Origin: Deltaproteobacteria bacterium
Lineage (GTDB): Bacteria; Desulfobacterota; GWC2-55-46
Reading direction: 5' to 3'
NCBI GenBank assembly: GCA_016218095.1
Contig: JACREV010000202.1
Coordinates: 1 to 6,950 of the forward strand
DNA length: 6,950 nucleotides
The position numbers and the translations under genes are program-made. Shown here one piece after another: positions 1-6,058 of this stretch. Each line of letters opens with the position of its first letter. Within the stretch, counting starts at the first letter, position 1. The notes under the pieces are model-generated. The model did not search any database. It saw nothing but the letters and a program-made list of their open reading frames with translations, and was not told the DNA's origin.

Positions 1-2100
1 GGCATAGATCTCCCACCCGCCGGTGACCCCCACTATCCCGATGTCCTTTATCCCGGCCTCGGCGCAGTTCCTGGGACAACCGCTGACGCCCATCTTTATC
101 TTCGCCGGGGTCCAGAGCCCCTCGTACCTCTTCTCGATCTCGATGCCGAAACCCATCGAGTCCTGGGTCCCGTACCTGCAATGCGCCGAGCCCACGCAGG
201 TCTTTACGGTCCTGACCGCCTTCGCGTACGCGGCGCCTGAGTTCATCCCGAGGTCGTTCCAGACGGACCTTAAGTCGGACTTTTTGACGCCTACAAGGGC
301 CACCCTCTGCCCTCCGGTTATCTTCACGAGCTGGACGTCGTATTTGACCGCCGCCTCGGCTATCTTCTTAAGCTCTCCCGGGGTCACCACGCCGCCGTAC
401 ATCCTCGGCACGACCGAGAATGTCCCGTCGTTTTGAATGTTCGCGCGCACGCGCTCGTTCACGAGCCTGGAGCCAGGGTCGTCCTCCCACTCGGAGGGGC
501 GGAGCATCCCGCCGTAGTAATTGATGGCGGGCCTGCAGACCTCGCACCCCACGCCCTCCCACCCGAGGGTCTCCAACACCTCGGCTACGGAATTCAACCT
601 CTTTTCACGGATGTTCTTGACGACGTCCTCCCTCGTGTACCTCGTGCAGGCGCAGAGCCCCTGCTTCGAGGACGGATTGAAGTCGCTTCCGAGGGTCGCC
701 TCGAGTATCCTCTCGACAAGCGGGGCGCACCCGCCGCAGGAGGAGCTTGCGCCCGTCTCCCTCTTTATATCCTCCCTCGTAAACAGGCCCTTTGTGGTGA
801 TGGCATCGACTATCATCTTCTTTGTCACGCCCCTGCACCCGCAGACGACGGCGTTGTCCGGCATCGCCTCTATCGAGTCCGCCCCTCCCCTCGCGGGCTC
901 CGAGGCGAAGAGCATCTTTCTCTTGTGCGAGATGTCCTCGCCCTCGACGAGCGACGAGAAGAGCCTCGGCCCGTCGTGCGTCTCCCCGTACATCACGATG
1001 CCTTTGAGCCTCCCCCCCGCGACGAGGAGCTTCTTGTACGTCCTTGAGCCCTTGTCCAGGTACTCGATGGCGTCGACCCCTTCCGTCTCCTCCACCTCGC
1101 CGGCTGAATAGAGATCGATGCCGGGTATCTTGAGCCTTACCGATGTTGGCTGCGGTTTAAAGACGAGCCTCGCGTCCCCTGCTAGGTGGCTGGCAAGGAC
1201 CCTCGCCTGCTCGAATATGGGCCCGACGAGGCCGAAAGTCGCGCCCCTGTGCTCCACGCACTCACCGACCGCGAAGACCGCCGGGTCATAGGTCTGCATG
1301 CAGTCGCTTACGACGATCCCCTTGTTGCAATATATCCCCGACGACCTCGCAAGCTCGGCGTTCGGCCTTATACCCGTCGAGACCACGACAAGGTCGGCCG
1401 GGATCGTCGAGCCGTCGCTAAGTTTAAGCCCCTCGACCCTGTGGCCGCCGATGAGGGTCTCTGTCTTTTTCTCCAAAAGGACCTCTATCCCGGCCCTGTC
1501 GATATCGTGCTTAAGGAACGACGCGGCCCGAGAATCGAGCTGTCTCTCCATGAGGCGGTCCATGATGTGCACGAGCGTCGTCTCCATGCCGAGCTTTTTA
1601 AGCGCCCAGGCGGCTTCCAGCCCCAAGAGCCCCCCGCCTATGACCACGGCCCTTCCCCCGGCCTTGCAGAAGGAGGCTATCCTCTCGCAATCTCCCATGT
1701 TCCTGAACGGGAGGACGCCTTCTTTATCTATCCCCGGTATCGGCGGCATAAGGGGGAGCGACCCGGTTGCGAATACGAGCCTGTCATAAGGGGCCTCGAC
1801 GCCGCTTTTTGTCACTACCACGCGCCTGCGCCTCTTTATCTCGGTTATGCTCTCCCCCGCGTGGAGGCTTACTCCCTTCCCGGCGTACCATTCCCGGTTA
1901 TGGAGCGAGATATCCTCAAGGGTCTTCTCCCCGGTAAGCACCTGCGCAAGGAGGACCCTGTTGTAACTGTGCCGCTCTGCCCCGAAGACCGTCACATCGA
2001 AGCGCGTCGGCGCGAGCTTCAATATCTCCTCGACGCACGCCGTGCCTGCCATGCCGTTCCCTATGACGACGATACGCTCTCTTCCGTTCTTCTCCCTCAT
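1..2100 (-). CDS. nirB: NAD(P)H nitrite reductase, large subunit (C-terminus cut off by window edge)
   Basis: Cytoplasmic enzyme reducing nitrite to ammonium with NAD(P)H through FAD, [2Fe-2S], [4Fe-4S] and siroheme. I translated 700 codons without a stop; the family is about 850 residues, so roughly 150 C-terminal residues lie outside the window. Visible domains: an FAD-binding GNGMAG loop at residues 14-19, an NAD(P)-binding GGGLLG loop at 155-160, and the FAD-contacting AVGEC at 277-281. Two BFD-like [2Fe-2S] cysteine sets follow, C420/C422/C455/C458 and C483/C485/C519/C522. The ferredoxin-like half-domain of nitrite/sulfite reductases lies at about 550-615, and the siroheme/[4Fe-4S] ligands are C635-x5-C641 and C675-x3-C679. 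All expected ligands are intact. The ATG at 2100 is preceded by a GGGGGAG ribosome site 3 nt away. It lies downstream of amtB-A, separated by a hairpin terminator; nirD would be expected next, outside the window. The assimilatory (nasB-like) or dissimilatory role cannot be decided here. Confidence 0.95.
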   Translation of the reverse strand, partial: MREKNGRERIVVIGNGMAGTACVEEILKLAPTRFDVTVFGAERHSYNRVLLAQVLTGEKTLEDISLHNREWYAGKGVSLHAGESITEIKRRRRVVVTKSGVEAPYDRLVFATGSLPLMPPIPGIDKEGVLPFRNMGDCERIASFCKAGGRAVVIGGGLLGLEAAWALKKLGMETTLVHIMDRLMERQLDSRAASFLKHDIDRAGIEVLLEKKTETLIGGHRVEGLKLSDGSTIPADLVVVSTGIRPNAELARSSGIYCNKGIVVSDCMQTYDPAVFAVGECVEHRGATFGLVGPIFEQARVLASHLAGDARLVFKPQPTSVRLKIPGIDLYSAGEVEETEGVDAIEYLDKGSRTYKKLLVAGGRLKGIVMYGETHDGPRLFSSLVEGEDISHKRKMLFASEPARGGADSIEAMPDNAVVCGCRGVTKKMIVDAITTKGLFTREDIKRETGASSSCGGCAPLVERILEATLGSDFNPSSKQGLCACTRYTREDVVKNIREKRLNSVAEVLETLGWEGVGCEVCRPAINYYGGMLRPSEWEDDPGSRLVNERVRANIQNDGTFSVVPRMYGGVVTPGELKKIAEAAVKYDVQLVKITGGQRVALVGVKKSDLRSVWNDLGMNSGAAYAKAVRTVKTCVGSAHCRYGTQDSMGFGIEIEKRYEGLWTPAKIKMGVSGCPRNCAEAGIKDIGIVGVTGGWEIYA

Positions 2101-2135
2101 GGCTCCCCCTCTCTTTTCTTAATAACTTAAAAATA

Positions 2136-2166
2136 CAATGGCGCCCCGGTAACCGAGGCGCCATTG
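2136..2166 (-). terminator. Hairpin terminator or attenuator between amtB-A and nirB
   Basis: On the minus strand, arms CAATGGCGCC at 2157-2166 and GGCGCCATTG-complement at 2136-2145 pair over 10 bp. The stem continues through a U-G wobble and CGG/CCG to a three-base loop. TATTTTTAAG follows immediately, so this is a good intrinsic terminator. It starts about 25 nt after the amtB-A stop codon and ends 35 nt before the nirB ATG, so it could simply end the amtB-A transcript or act as an attenuator for nirB. The strong stem and T-tract are seen directly; the regulatory reading is inference. Confidence 0.8.
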
Positions 2167-2169
2167 CCT
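2156..2169 (-). promoter_or_regulatory. Possible half ANTAR-type hairpin ahead of nirB
   Basis: Minus-strand AGGC-AATGGC-GCCT forms a 4-bp stem with a six-base loop that has A at loop position 1 and G at position 4, as in the second hairpin (P2) of ANTAR antiterminator targets. Its loop and 3' arm coincide with the 5' arm of the terminator at 2136-2166, so the two folds are mutually exclusive. I found no matching first hairpin; the only upstream inverted repeat, at 2194-2209 in the end of amtB-A, does not give an A1/G4 six-base loop. A chance resemblance is possible because the loop is part of the terminator palindrome. Confidence 0.4.
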
Positions 2170-2189
2170 TGCCTTTTACCGTTTTTCGC

Positions 2190-3692
2190 TTACAGAGACT
2201 TGAGTCTCTCTTCTGTCCTTACCACCGGGTATGTCTCGCCCGGCTCTATATGGTACGCCTCTGCCCCGTGCTCGCCGATGTCGAGGCCTATCATCTCCTC
2301 CTCCTCGCTTACGCGCAGGCCTATGATGGCCTTTATCACGTACCAGGCTATGATGCTCACCACGAAGGTGAAGACGCCGACGCCGACAACGGCCGTGACC
2401 TGCGAGACGAAGAGCTTGGAGCTGCCGAAGAAGAGGCCGTCGCCGGTCGTCCCGGGCATGAACCTGTCCTCGGCGAAGAGGCCGAGCGCGAGCGTGCCGA
2501 AGACGCCGTTCACGAGGTGGACCGAGAGAGCGCCGACCGGGTCGTCGAGCTTTATCCTGTCGAAGAACATTACGGCTACGACTACCAGCACGCCTGCGAC
2601 AAGGCCTATGATAAGCGAGGACTCAACACTTATGAAGGCGCAGGGGGCGGTCACGGCGACGAGCCCCGCGAGCGTGCCGTTCAAGATCATCGAGAGGTCG
2701 GGTTTCCCCATGAGCAGCCAGGCGGTTATCGTCGCGGTCAAGGTCGCGGCCGCGGCGGCCATGTTGGTCGTAAGGGCCACGCGGGCAATCGCGCCCGCGT
2801 CAGCGGCCATCGTGGAGCCGGGGTTGAAGCCGAACCAGCCGAGCCAGAGTATCAACGCGCCGAGGGTCGCCATCGACATGTTGTGTCCGGGTATGGGGTT
2901 TATCTTCCCGTTCTTGCCGAACTTGCCGAGTCTCGGCCCGAGGACCATGACGCCCGCGAGCGCGGCCCAGCCGCCGACGGAATGGACTACAGTCGAGCCC
3001 GCGAAGTCGAACATCCCCAATTTGGCGAGCCACCCGCCGCCCCATATCCAGTGGCCGACGACGGGATAGATGAATCCGACTATGATGAACGAAAAGACTA
3101 TGAAGCTAAGGAACTTGATCCTCTCGGCTACCGCCCCGGAGACGATCGTAGCGGCGGTCCCGGCGAAGACGAGCTGGAAGAAGAACTTGGCGTAGAGCGG
3201 CACGCCGGTCCAGTTCATCGACGAATAAACCCCCTTGTACGCCTCACCCATCGCCGGGCTGTTGTCGGCGCCGTGGAGCATGAAGAGCCCCTCAATCCCG
3301 AAGAACGGATTGCCGTCGCCGAACATGAGCCCCCAGCCTATGATGTAGAAGGCTACAGAGGCTATGGCAAAGACTACGAAGTTCTTGGCGAGTATGTTTA
3401 TGGTGTTCTTCGCCCTGCAGAGTCCGGACTCTACGAGCGCGAACCCCGCGTTCATCCAGAATACAAGGAAAGCGGCTACGAGCACCCAGACGGTGTCGAG
3501 CGCGACCTTGTTAATGGTGATCGTCTCTTCGAGCTTCGCGCCGATGTCCGCGGCGACCGGGGCCGCCGCCTCGACCGCCTCCGTAACCGCCGGGGCCTGG
3601 GACCCCGGCGCAACGCTCTCCTCCCCGAAGGATATCGCCGGGGAGAGCAGGCCCACGAGCAGTAAGATTGTTAAAAAGATTTTCTTGTACAT
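2190..3692 (-). CDS. amt: Ammonium transporter, Amt family, divergent subfamily (amtB-A)
   Basis: Inner-membrane ammonium channel of 500 residues. A Sec signal peptide (lysine-rich start, hydrophobic core, cleavage near residue 23) leads to an Ala/Pro/Glu-rich segment to about residue 60, then the multi-helix Amt core. Key residues by alignment to E. coli AmtB: Phe gate F172/F176 (FQLVF), W217 in HWIWGGG, D229, pore twin histidines H237 and H392, and F290/S293 in GWFGFNPGS. The first helix motif, FWMNAGFALVESG followed by RAKNT, resembles the cyanobacterial/plant-type Amt1 group and differs from the LALFYSGMVRRKN type of amtB-B, so it is a different subfamily rather than a recent copy. A strong AAAGGAGGT ribosome site lies 4 nt before the ATG. 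It follows glnK-B by 32 nt and is surely co-transcribed. The acidic, Tyr-containing C-terminal tail after GLDIGEH is longer than in the other two and may alter P-II control. Confidence 0.95.
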   Translation of the reverse strand: MYKKIFLTILLLVGLLSPAISFGEESVAPGSQAPAVTEAVEAAAPVAADIGAKLEETITINKVALDTVWVLVAAFLVFWMNAGFALVESGLCRAKNTINILAKNFVVFAIASVAFYIIGWGLMFGDGNPFFGIEGLFMLHGADNSPAMGEAYKGVYSSMNWTGVPLYAKFFFQLVFAGTAATIVSGAVAERIKFLSFIVFSFIIVGFIYPVVGHWIWGGGWLAKLGMFDFAGSTVVHSVGGWAALAGVMVLGPRLGKFGKNGKINPIPGHNMSMATLGALILWLGWFGFNPGSTMAADAGAIARVALTTNMAAAAATLTATITAWLLMGKPDLSMILNGTLAGLVAVTAPCAFISVESSLIIGLVAGVLVVVAVMFFDRIKLDDPVGALSVHLVNGVFGTLALGLFAEDRFMPGTTGDGLFFGSSKLFVSQVTAVVGVGVFTFVVSIIAWYVIKAIIGLRVSEEEEMIGLDIGEHGAEAYHIEPGETYPVVRTEERLKSL

Positions 3693-3724
3693 GACTACCT
3701 CCTTTGGTGTTCCTTGTTAATACC

Positions 3725-4063
3725 TTAAAGAGCGCTCTTTCCGCTCTCCCCCGTCCTGATCCTCACCGCCTCCTCGACCTCGGAGACGAAGATCTTGCCG
3801 TCGCCGATCTTACCCGTGCGCGCCGCCTCCATGACGGCCTCGATGACCTTCGCGGCCATCTCGTCGTCGGTCACGACCTCTACCTTCACCTTGGGGAGAA
3901 AATCGACGGTGTACTCAGCGCCCCTGTAGAACTCCGTGTGCCCCTTCTGCCTCCCGAACCCCTTCACCTCGGTGACCGTCATCCCCTCTATGCTGAGGTC
4001 GTTCAAGGACTTCTTAACGTCATCGAGCTTGAAGGGCTTTATTATCGCCTCCACCTTTTTCAT
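3725..4063 (-). CDS. glnK: P-II nitrogen regulatory protein (glnK-B)
   Basis: Small trimeric cytosolic signalling protein of 112 residues, the normal length of the family. It integrates 2-oxoglutarate and ATP/ADP and, when paired with amtB, usually blocks the Amt pore by inserting its T-loop. Visible features: the N-terminal MKKVEAIIKP strand, the T-loop around residues 37-55 with Y46 and the uridylylation-site Y51 (FYRGAEY), the B-loop TGKIGDGKIF at 83-92, and the C-loop RIRTGE at 101-106. Conserved Q39 and K58 positions suggest ordinary ATP/2-oxoglutarate binding. The ATG at 4063 has GGGGAGGAGG about 4 nt upstream. About 84 of 112 residues match glnK-A by my count, with most differences conservative. 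GlnB and GlnK cannot be told apart by sequence; I use glnK because of its linkage to amt. Confidence 0.95.
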   Translation of the reverse strand: MKKVEAIIKPFKLDDVKKSLNDLSIEGMTVTEVKGFGRQKGHTEFYRGAEYTVDFLPKVKVEVVTDDEMAAKVIEAVMEAARTGKIGDGKIFVSEVEEAVRIRTGESGKSAL

Positions 4064-4088
4064 GATCCTCCTCCCCTTTAGAAAATAG

Positions 4089-4136
4089 AAAGGCGCCTTT
4101 TAGCGGGATATACTTAATCCCTTAAAAGGCGCCTTT
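4089..4136 (-). terminator. Hairpin terminator/attenuator before glnK-B
   Basis: A 14-bp perfect pairing of AAAGGCGCCTTTTA (4089-4102) with its complement at 4123-4136, followed inside by GGGAT/ATCCC (4105-4109 with 4117-4121) across a small bulge and a seven-base loop. On the minus strand it is followed by CTATTTTC, an imperfect T-tract. It ends 25 nt before the glnK-B ATG and directly abuts its ribosome site, leaving no room for a promoter in between. This supports a role as a leader attenuator as well as, or instead of, an end for the amtB-B transcript. Confidence 0.8.
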
Positions 4137-4139
4137 GCC
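4124..4139 (-). repeat. 16-nt core repeat, copy 2 (shared with 5995-6010)
   Basis: Minus-strand GGCAAAGGCGCCTTTT is identical to 5995-6010 ahead of glnK-A. It contains the P2 loop and the terminator 5' arm. The flanking sequence of the two leaders is otherwise different, so selection on this core is more likely than recent duplication. Confidence 0.8.
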
Positions 4140-4169
4140 GGTTTGACCGTTTACTCCTGTGTAACGGTC
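4124..4169 (-). promoter_or_regulatory. ANTAR-type two-hairpin antitermination leader before glnK-B
   Basis: First hairpin at 4145-4169: GACCGTT/AACGGTC, then AC/GT past a bulged A, closing a six-base loop ACAGGA (4155-4160), with A1 and G4. Second hairpin: GGC/GCC (4137-4139 with 4128-4130) closing loop AAAGGC (4131-4136), again A1 and G4, with two further A-T pairs beyond a mismatch. Its loop and 3' arm are the 5' arm of the 4089-4136 terminator, so formation of this hairpin would block termination. The motif is known as the target of NasR/EutV-type ANTAR proteins. The second stem is short, so this copy is weaker than the one before glnK-A. Confidence 0.6.
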
Positions 4170-4178
4170 TTTTATGAG

Positions 4179-4194
4179 AGGGCCTTAAGGCCCT
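4179..4194. repeat. 16-bp perfect palindrome downstream of amtB-B
   Basis: AGGGCCTTAAGGCCCT is its own reverse complement. It lies between the amtB-B stop and the first leader hairpin. On the plus strand it is followed shortly by TTTTTT; on the minus strand no T-tract follows. It could be a dyad operator, an RNA hairpin at the amtB-B 3' end, or incidental; nothing in the sequence decides. Confidence 0.5.
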
Positions 4195-4228
4195 GCTGTT
4201 TTTTGTACCCCTGCTATCTGCCCCCTTG

Positions 4229-5542
4229 TTACAGGTTGTATCCGCTCTCGCTGTGCTGTGTGAGGTCGAGCCCCTGCACCTCGTCCTCATGGCAGACCCT
4301 TAAGCCAAGGATGAGGTCGACCACCTTGAGTATTATGAGCGTTACTATGAACGAGTACGCCCCGCTTGCGATTATTGCTATCACCTGCCTTCCAAGGAGC
4401 GCGGCCGAGCCGTAAATGAGACCGTCGGCCCCGGCGGCGTTGACGGCGACCGTCGCGAATATGCCTGTGGCGAGCGCGCCCCAGATGCCGCCGACCCCGT
4501 GTATGCCGAAGGCGTCGAGCGAGTCGTCGTACTTGAAGAGCGGCTTCATATAGCTTACGGATATATAGCAGATGACGCCGGCGAGCAACCCGAGTACGAT
4601 AGCCGCAACGGGCCCCACGAACCCCGAGGCCGGGGTGATCGAGACGAGCCCGGCGACAAGACCGGAGGCGAGCCCCAGAAGCGTCGGTTTCCCCCTGTGT
4701 ATCCACTCGGCAAAGAGCCACGAGAGCGCGGCGGCCGCCGCGGCGGTGTTCGTTACGACAAACGCCGAGGTCGCGAGCCCGTTCGCGCCAAGGGCGCTCC
4801 CGGCGTTGAACCCGAACCAGCCGAACCAGAGGAGCCCCGCCCCTATGACGGTAAGCGGCAGGTTGTGCGGCGCCATTACCTCCGTCATGTAGCCCTTCCT
4901 CTTACCGATGTAGAGGGCGGTAGCGAGCGCCGAGACCCCGGAGCTTATATGGACGACCGTTCCTCCCGCGAAGTCGAGCGCGCCCAGGATGCGTAGCCAT
5001 CCGCCCACGCCCCAGACCCAGTGCGCGATGGGGTCGTATACGAAGGTCGACCAGAGTATGGTGAATACAAGGAAGGCGCTGAACTTCATCCTCTCGGCGA
5101 ACGCCCCGGCGATGAGCGCCGGCGTTATGACCGCGAACATCATCTGGAATATCATGAACGCCTGGTGGGGGATCGTCGCCGCGTAGTCCGGGTAAGGCTC
5201 AACCCCCACGCCCTTGAGGCCGATCCACTCGAGCCCGCCGAAGAGCCCCCACTTGTCGGGGCCGAACGAGACGCTGTAGCCCCAGAGCACCCACTGTATG
5301 CTTATGACGCAGAGGATCACGAAGCTCTGCATGATGGTAGCGAGGACGTTCTTTCTCCTGACCATACCCGAGTAAAAGAGCGCGAGCCCCGGCGCGGTCA
5401 TGAGAAGGACGAGGGCCGTGGAGATGAGCACCCAGGCCGTGTCCCCGGTGTCTATGCTGGGCGCGGCGGCCGCCTCCTCAGCAAGAGCTGAGAGCGGCGC
5501 GAGCAGATACATGAGAACCAATAGCGGGATCTTCCTTAACAT
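4229..5542 (-). CDS. amtB: Ammonium transporter, Amt family (amtB-B)
   Basis: Inner-membrane ammonium channel, 437 residues from the chosen start. A longer reading begins at a GTG at 5578, but that codon has no ribosome site. The ATG at 5542 has GGAGG 8 nt upstream and begins a textbook signal peptide (MLRKIPLLVL..., cleavage after SALA at residue 21), so I use it. Core residues by analogy with E. coli AmtB: F132/F136 gate (FQMMF), W177, D190 in LDFAGG, twin histidines H198 (VVHIS) and H348 (FGIHG), and F245/S249 in GWFGFNAGS. The C-terminal tail (GLDLTQH, ending in ESGYNL) is the cytoplasmic region that contacts P-II. It is closely related to amtB-C (about two thirds identical by eye over the shared part), which suggests duplication. 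It follows glnK-A by 56 nt and forms a glnK-amtB pair. Confidence 0.95.
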   Translation of the reverse strand: MLRKIPLLVLMYLLAPLSALAEEAAAAPSIDTGDTAWVLISTALVLLMTAPGLALFYSGMVRRKNVLATIMQSFVILCVISIQWVLWGYSVSFGPDKWGLFGGLEWIGLKGVGVEPYPDYAATIPHQAFMIFQMMFAVITPALIAGAFAERMKFSAFLVFTILWSTFVYDPIAHWVWGVGGWLRILGALDFAGGTVVHISSGVSALATALYIGKRKGYMTEVMAPHNLPLTVIGAGLLWFGWFGFNAGSALGANGLATSAFVVTNTAAAAAALSWLFAEWIHRGKPTLLGLASGLVAGLVSITPASGFVGPVAAIVLGLLAGVICYISVSYMKPLFKYDDSLDAFGIHGVGGIWGALATGIFATVAVNAAGADGLIYGSAALLGRQVIAIIASGAYSFIVTLIILKVVDLILGLRVCHEDEVQGLDLTQHSESGYNL

Positions 5543-5548
5543 ACTTAC

Positions 5549-5555
5549 TTCCTCC
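5549..5555 (-). promoter_or_regulatory. Ribosome binding site fixing the amtB-B start
   Basis: GGAGGAA on the minus strand, with GGAGG 8 nt before the ATG at 5542. The upstream GTG at 5578 is preceded by a CACAACGCAGTG-like sequence without any purine-rich site, so the shorter protein with a clean signal peptide is preferred. Confidence 0.8.
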
Positions 5556-5598
5556 AGTCGGCTTTGACTTTTTTTCACACTGCGTTGTGTTTATACTC

Positions 5599-5937
5599 TT
5601 AAAGAGCGGTCTCCCCGCTCTCTCCGGTCCTTATCCTTACGGCATCTTCGACGTTTGTTACGAATATCTTACCGTCGCCTATCTTGCCGGTCTTGGAAGA
5701 CGAGACTATCGCCTCCACGACCTTCGCGGCCATCGCCTCGGCTGTGACTATCTCTATCCTGATCTTCGGCAGGAAGTCGACCGAATACTCGGCCCCCCTG
5801 TAGAACTCGGAATGGCCCTTCTGCCTCCCGAAACCTTTGACCTCGCTTACCGTCATGCCTTCGATGTTGAGGTCGTTAAGGGCCTTCTTCACCTCGTCAA
5901 GCCTGTACGGCTTTATGATCGCCTCTATCTTCTTCAT
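5599..5937 (-). CDS. glnK: P-II nitrogen regulatory protein (glnK-A)
   Basis: A 112-residue P-II protein that would sense 2-oxoglutarate and adenylate status and gate the neighbouring Amt channel. The T-loop carries Y46 and Y51 (FYRGAEY), the usual uridylylation site; the B-loop TGKIGDGKIF is at 83-92 and the C-loop RIRTGE at 101-106. It ends in the common GESGxxAL tail. Differences from glnK-B cluster at residues 66-68 and 77-82 (surface loop and helix), while the T-loop is nearly identical, so the two may form mixed trimers and may cross-regulate the Amt proteins. The ATG has a GAGGAG ribosome site. The gene begins 21 nt after the terminator hairpin at 5959-6007. Confidence 0.95.
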   Translation of the reverse strand: MKKIEAIIKPYRLDEVKKALNDLNIEGMTVSEVKGFGRQKGHSEFYRGAEYSVDFLPKIRIEIVTAEAMAAKVVEAIVSSSKTGKIGDGKIFVTNVEDAVRIRTGESGETAL

Positions 5938-5958
5938 GGTCTCTCCTCACTCAAAAAT

Positions 5959-6007
5959 AAAGGCGCCTTCAGGACGCGGGATACCGCTGTCCTCAAAAGG
6001 CGCCTTT
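5959..6007 (-). terminator. Hairpin terminator/attenuator before glnK-A
   Basis: Outer arms AAAGGCGCCTT (5959-5969) and AAGGCGCCTTT (5997-6007) pair over 11 bp. Inside, AGGAC/GTCCT (5971-5975 with 5989-5993) and GCGG/CCGC (5976-5979 with 5984-5987) extend the stem to a four-base loop, with small bulges. On the minus strand the 3' arm runs into TTTATTTTTG, a convincing T-tract. The T-tract ends only about 15 nt before the ribosome site of glnK-A, so termination here would abort glnK-A and amtB-B transcription. Confidence 0.9.
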
Positions 6008-6010
6008 GCC
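5995..6010 (-). repeat. 16-nt core repeat, copy 1 (shared with 4124-4139)
   Basis: Minus-strand GGCAAAGGCGCCTTTT, identical to the copy before glnK-B. A related, shorter version, GGCAATGGCGCCT, occurs before nirB at 2156-2168. Confidence 0.8.
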
Positions 6011-6046
6011 TTTACCTCGAAGGCGGCCACGCCTCTGTGGCCGCCT
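5996..6046 (-). promoter_or_regulatory. ANTAR-type two-hairpin antitermination leader before glnK-A
   Basis: First hairpin: AGGCGGCCAC/GTGGCCGCCT, 10 perfect base pairs (6021-6030 with 6037-6046) closing the six-base loop AGAGGC. After a 7-nt linker, second hairpin AAAGGC/GCCTTT (6008-6013 with 5996-6001) closes loop AAAGGC. Both loops have A at position 1 and G at position 4, the hallmark of RNAs bound by ANTAR-domain antiterminators. The second hairpin's loop and 3' arm are the 5' arm of the terminator, so the folds exclude each other. The first hairpin starts 12 nt after the amtB-C stop codon. Geometry is seen in the sequence; ANTAR binding is inferred from the known motif, and no ANTAR protein is encoded in the window. 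Confidence 0.75.
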
Positions 6047-6058
6047 GTCTATGTCGTC

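Noticed and set aside
2194..2209. Inverted repeat AGAGACTTGAGTCTCT at the 3' end of amtB-A as the missing first ANTAR hairpin before nirB
   Set aside because: The loop would be TCAA or CTCAAG, neither having A1 and G4 in a six-base loop, and it lies within the coding sequence.
2169..3665. Long plus-strand open frame (498 codons) opposite amtB-A, and similar long plus-strand frames opposite nirB, amtB-B and glnK-A
   Set aside because: Their translations are rich in Arg, Glu, Tyr, Gly and Pro without domain character, and they lie exactly opposite well-supported genes with clear family motifs. They are shadows of GC-rich codon usage.
5543..5578. GTG at 5578 as the start of amtB-B
   Set aside because: No ribosome site precedes it, and it would put a charged 12-residue stretch before an otherwise ordinary signal peptide. 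The ATG at 5542 has GGAGG at proper spacing.
5575..5592. Small CACA/TGTG hairpin with loop ACGCAG between glnK-A and amtB-B
   Set aside because: Only four base pairs, loop position 4 is C rather than G, and no terminator follows. It looks incidental.
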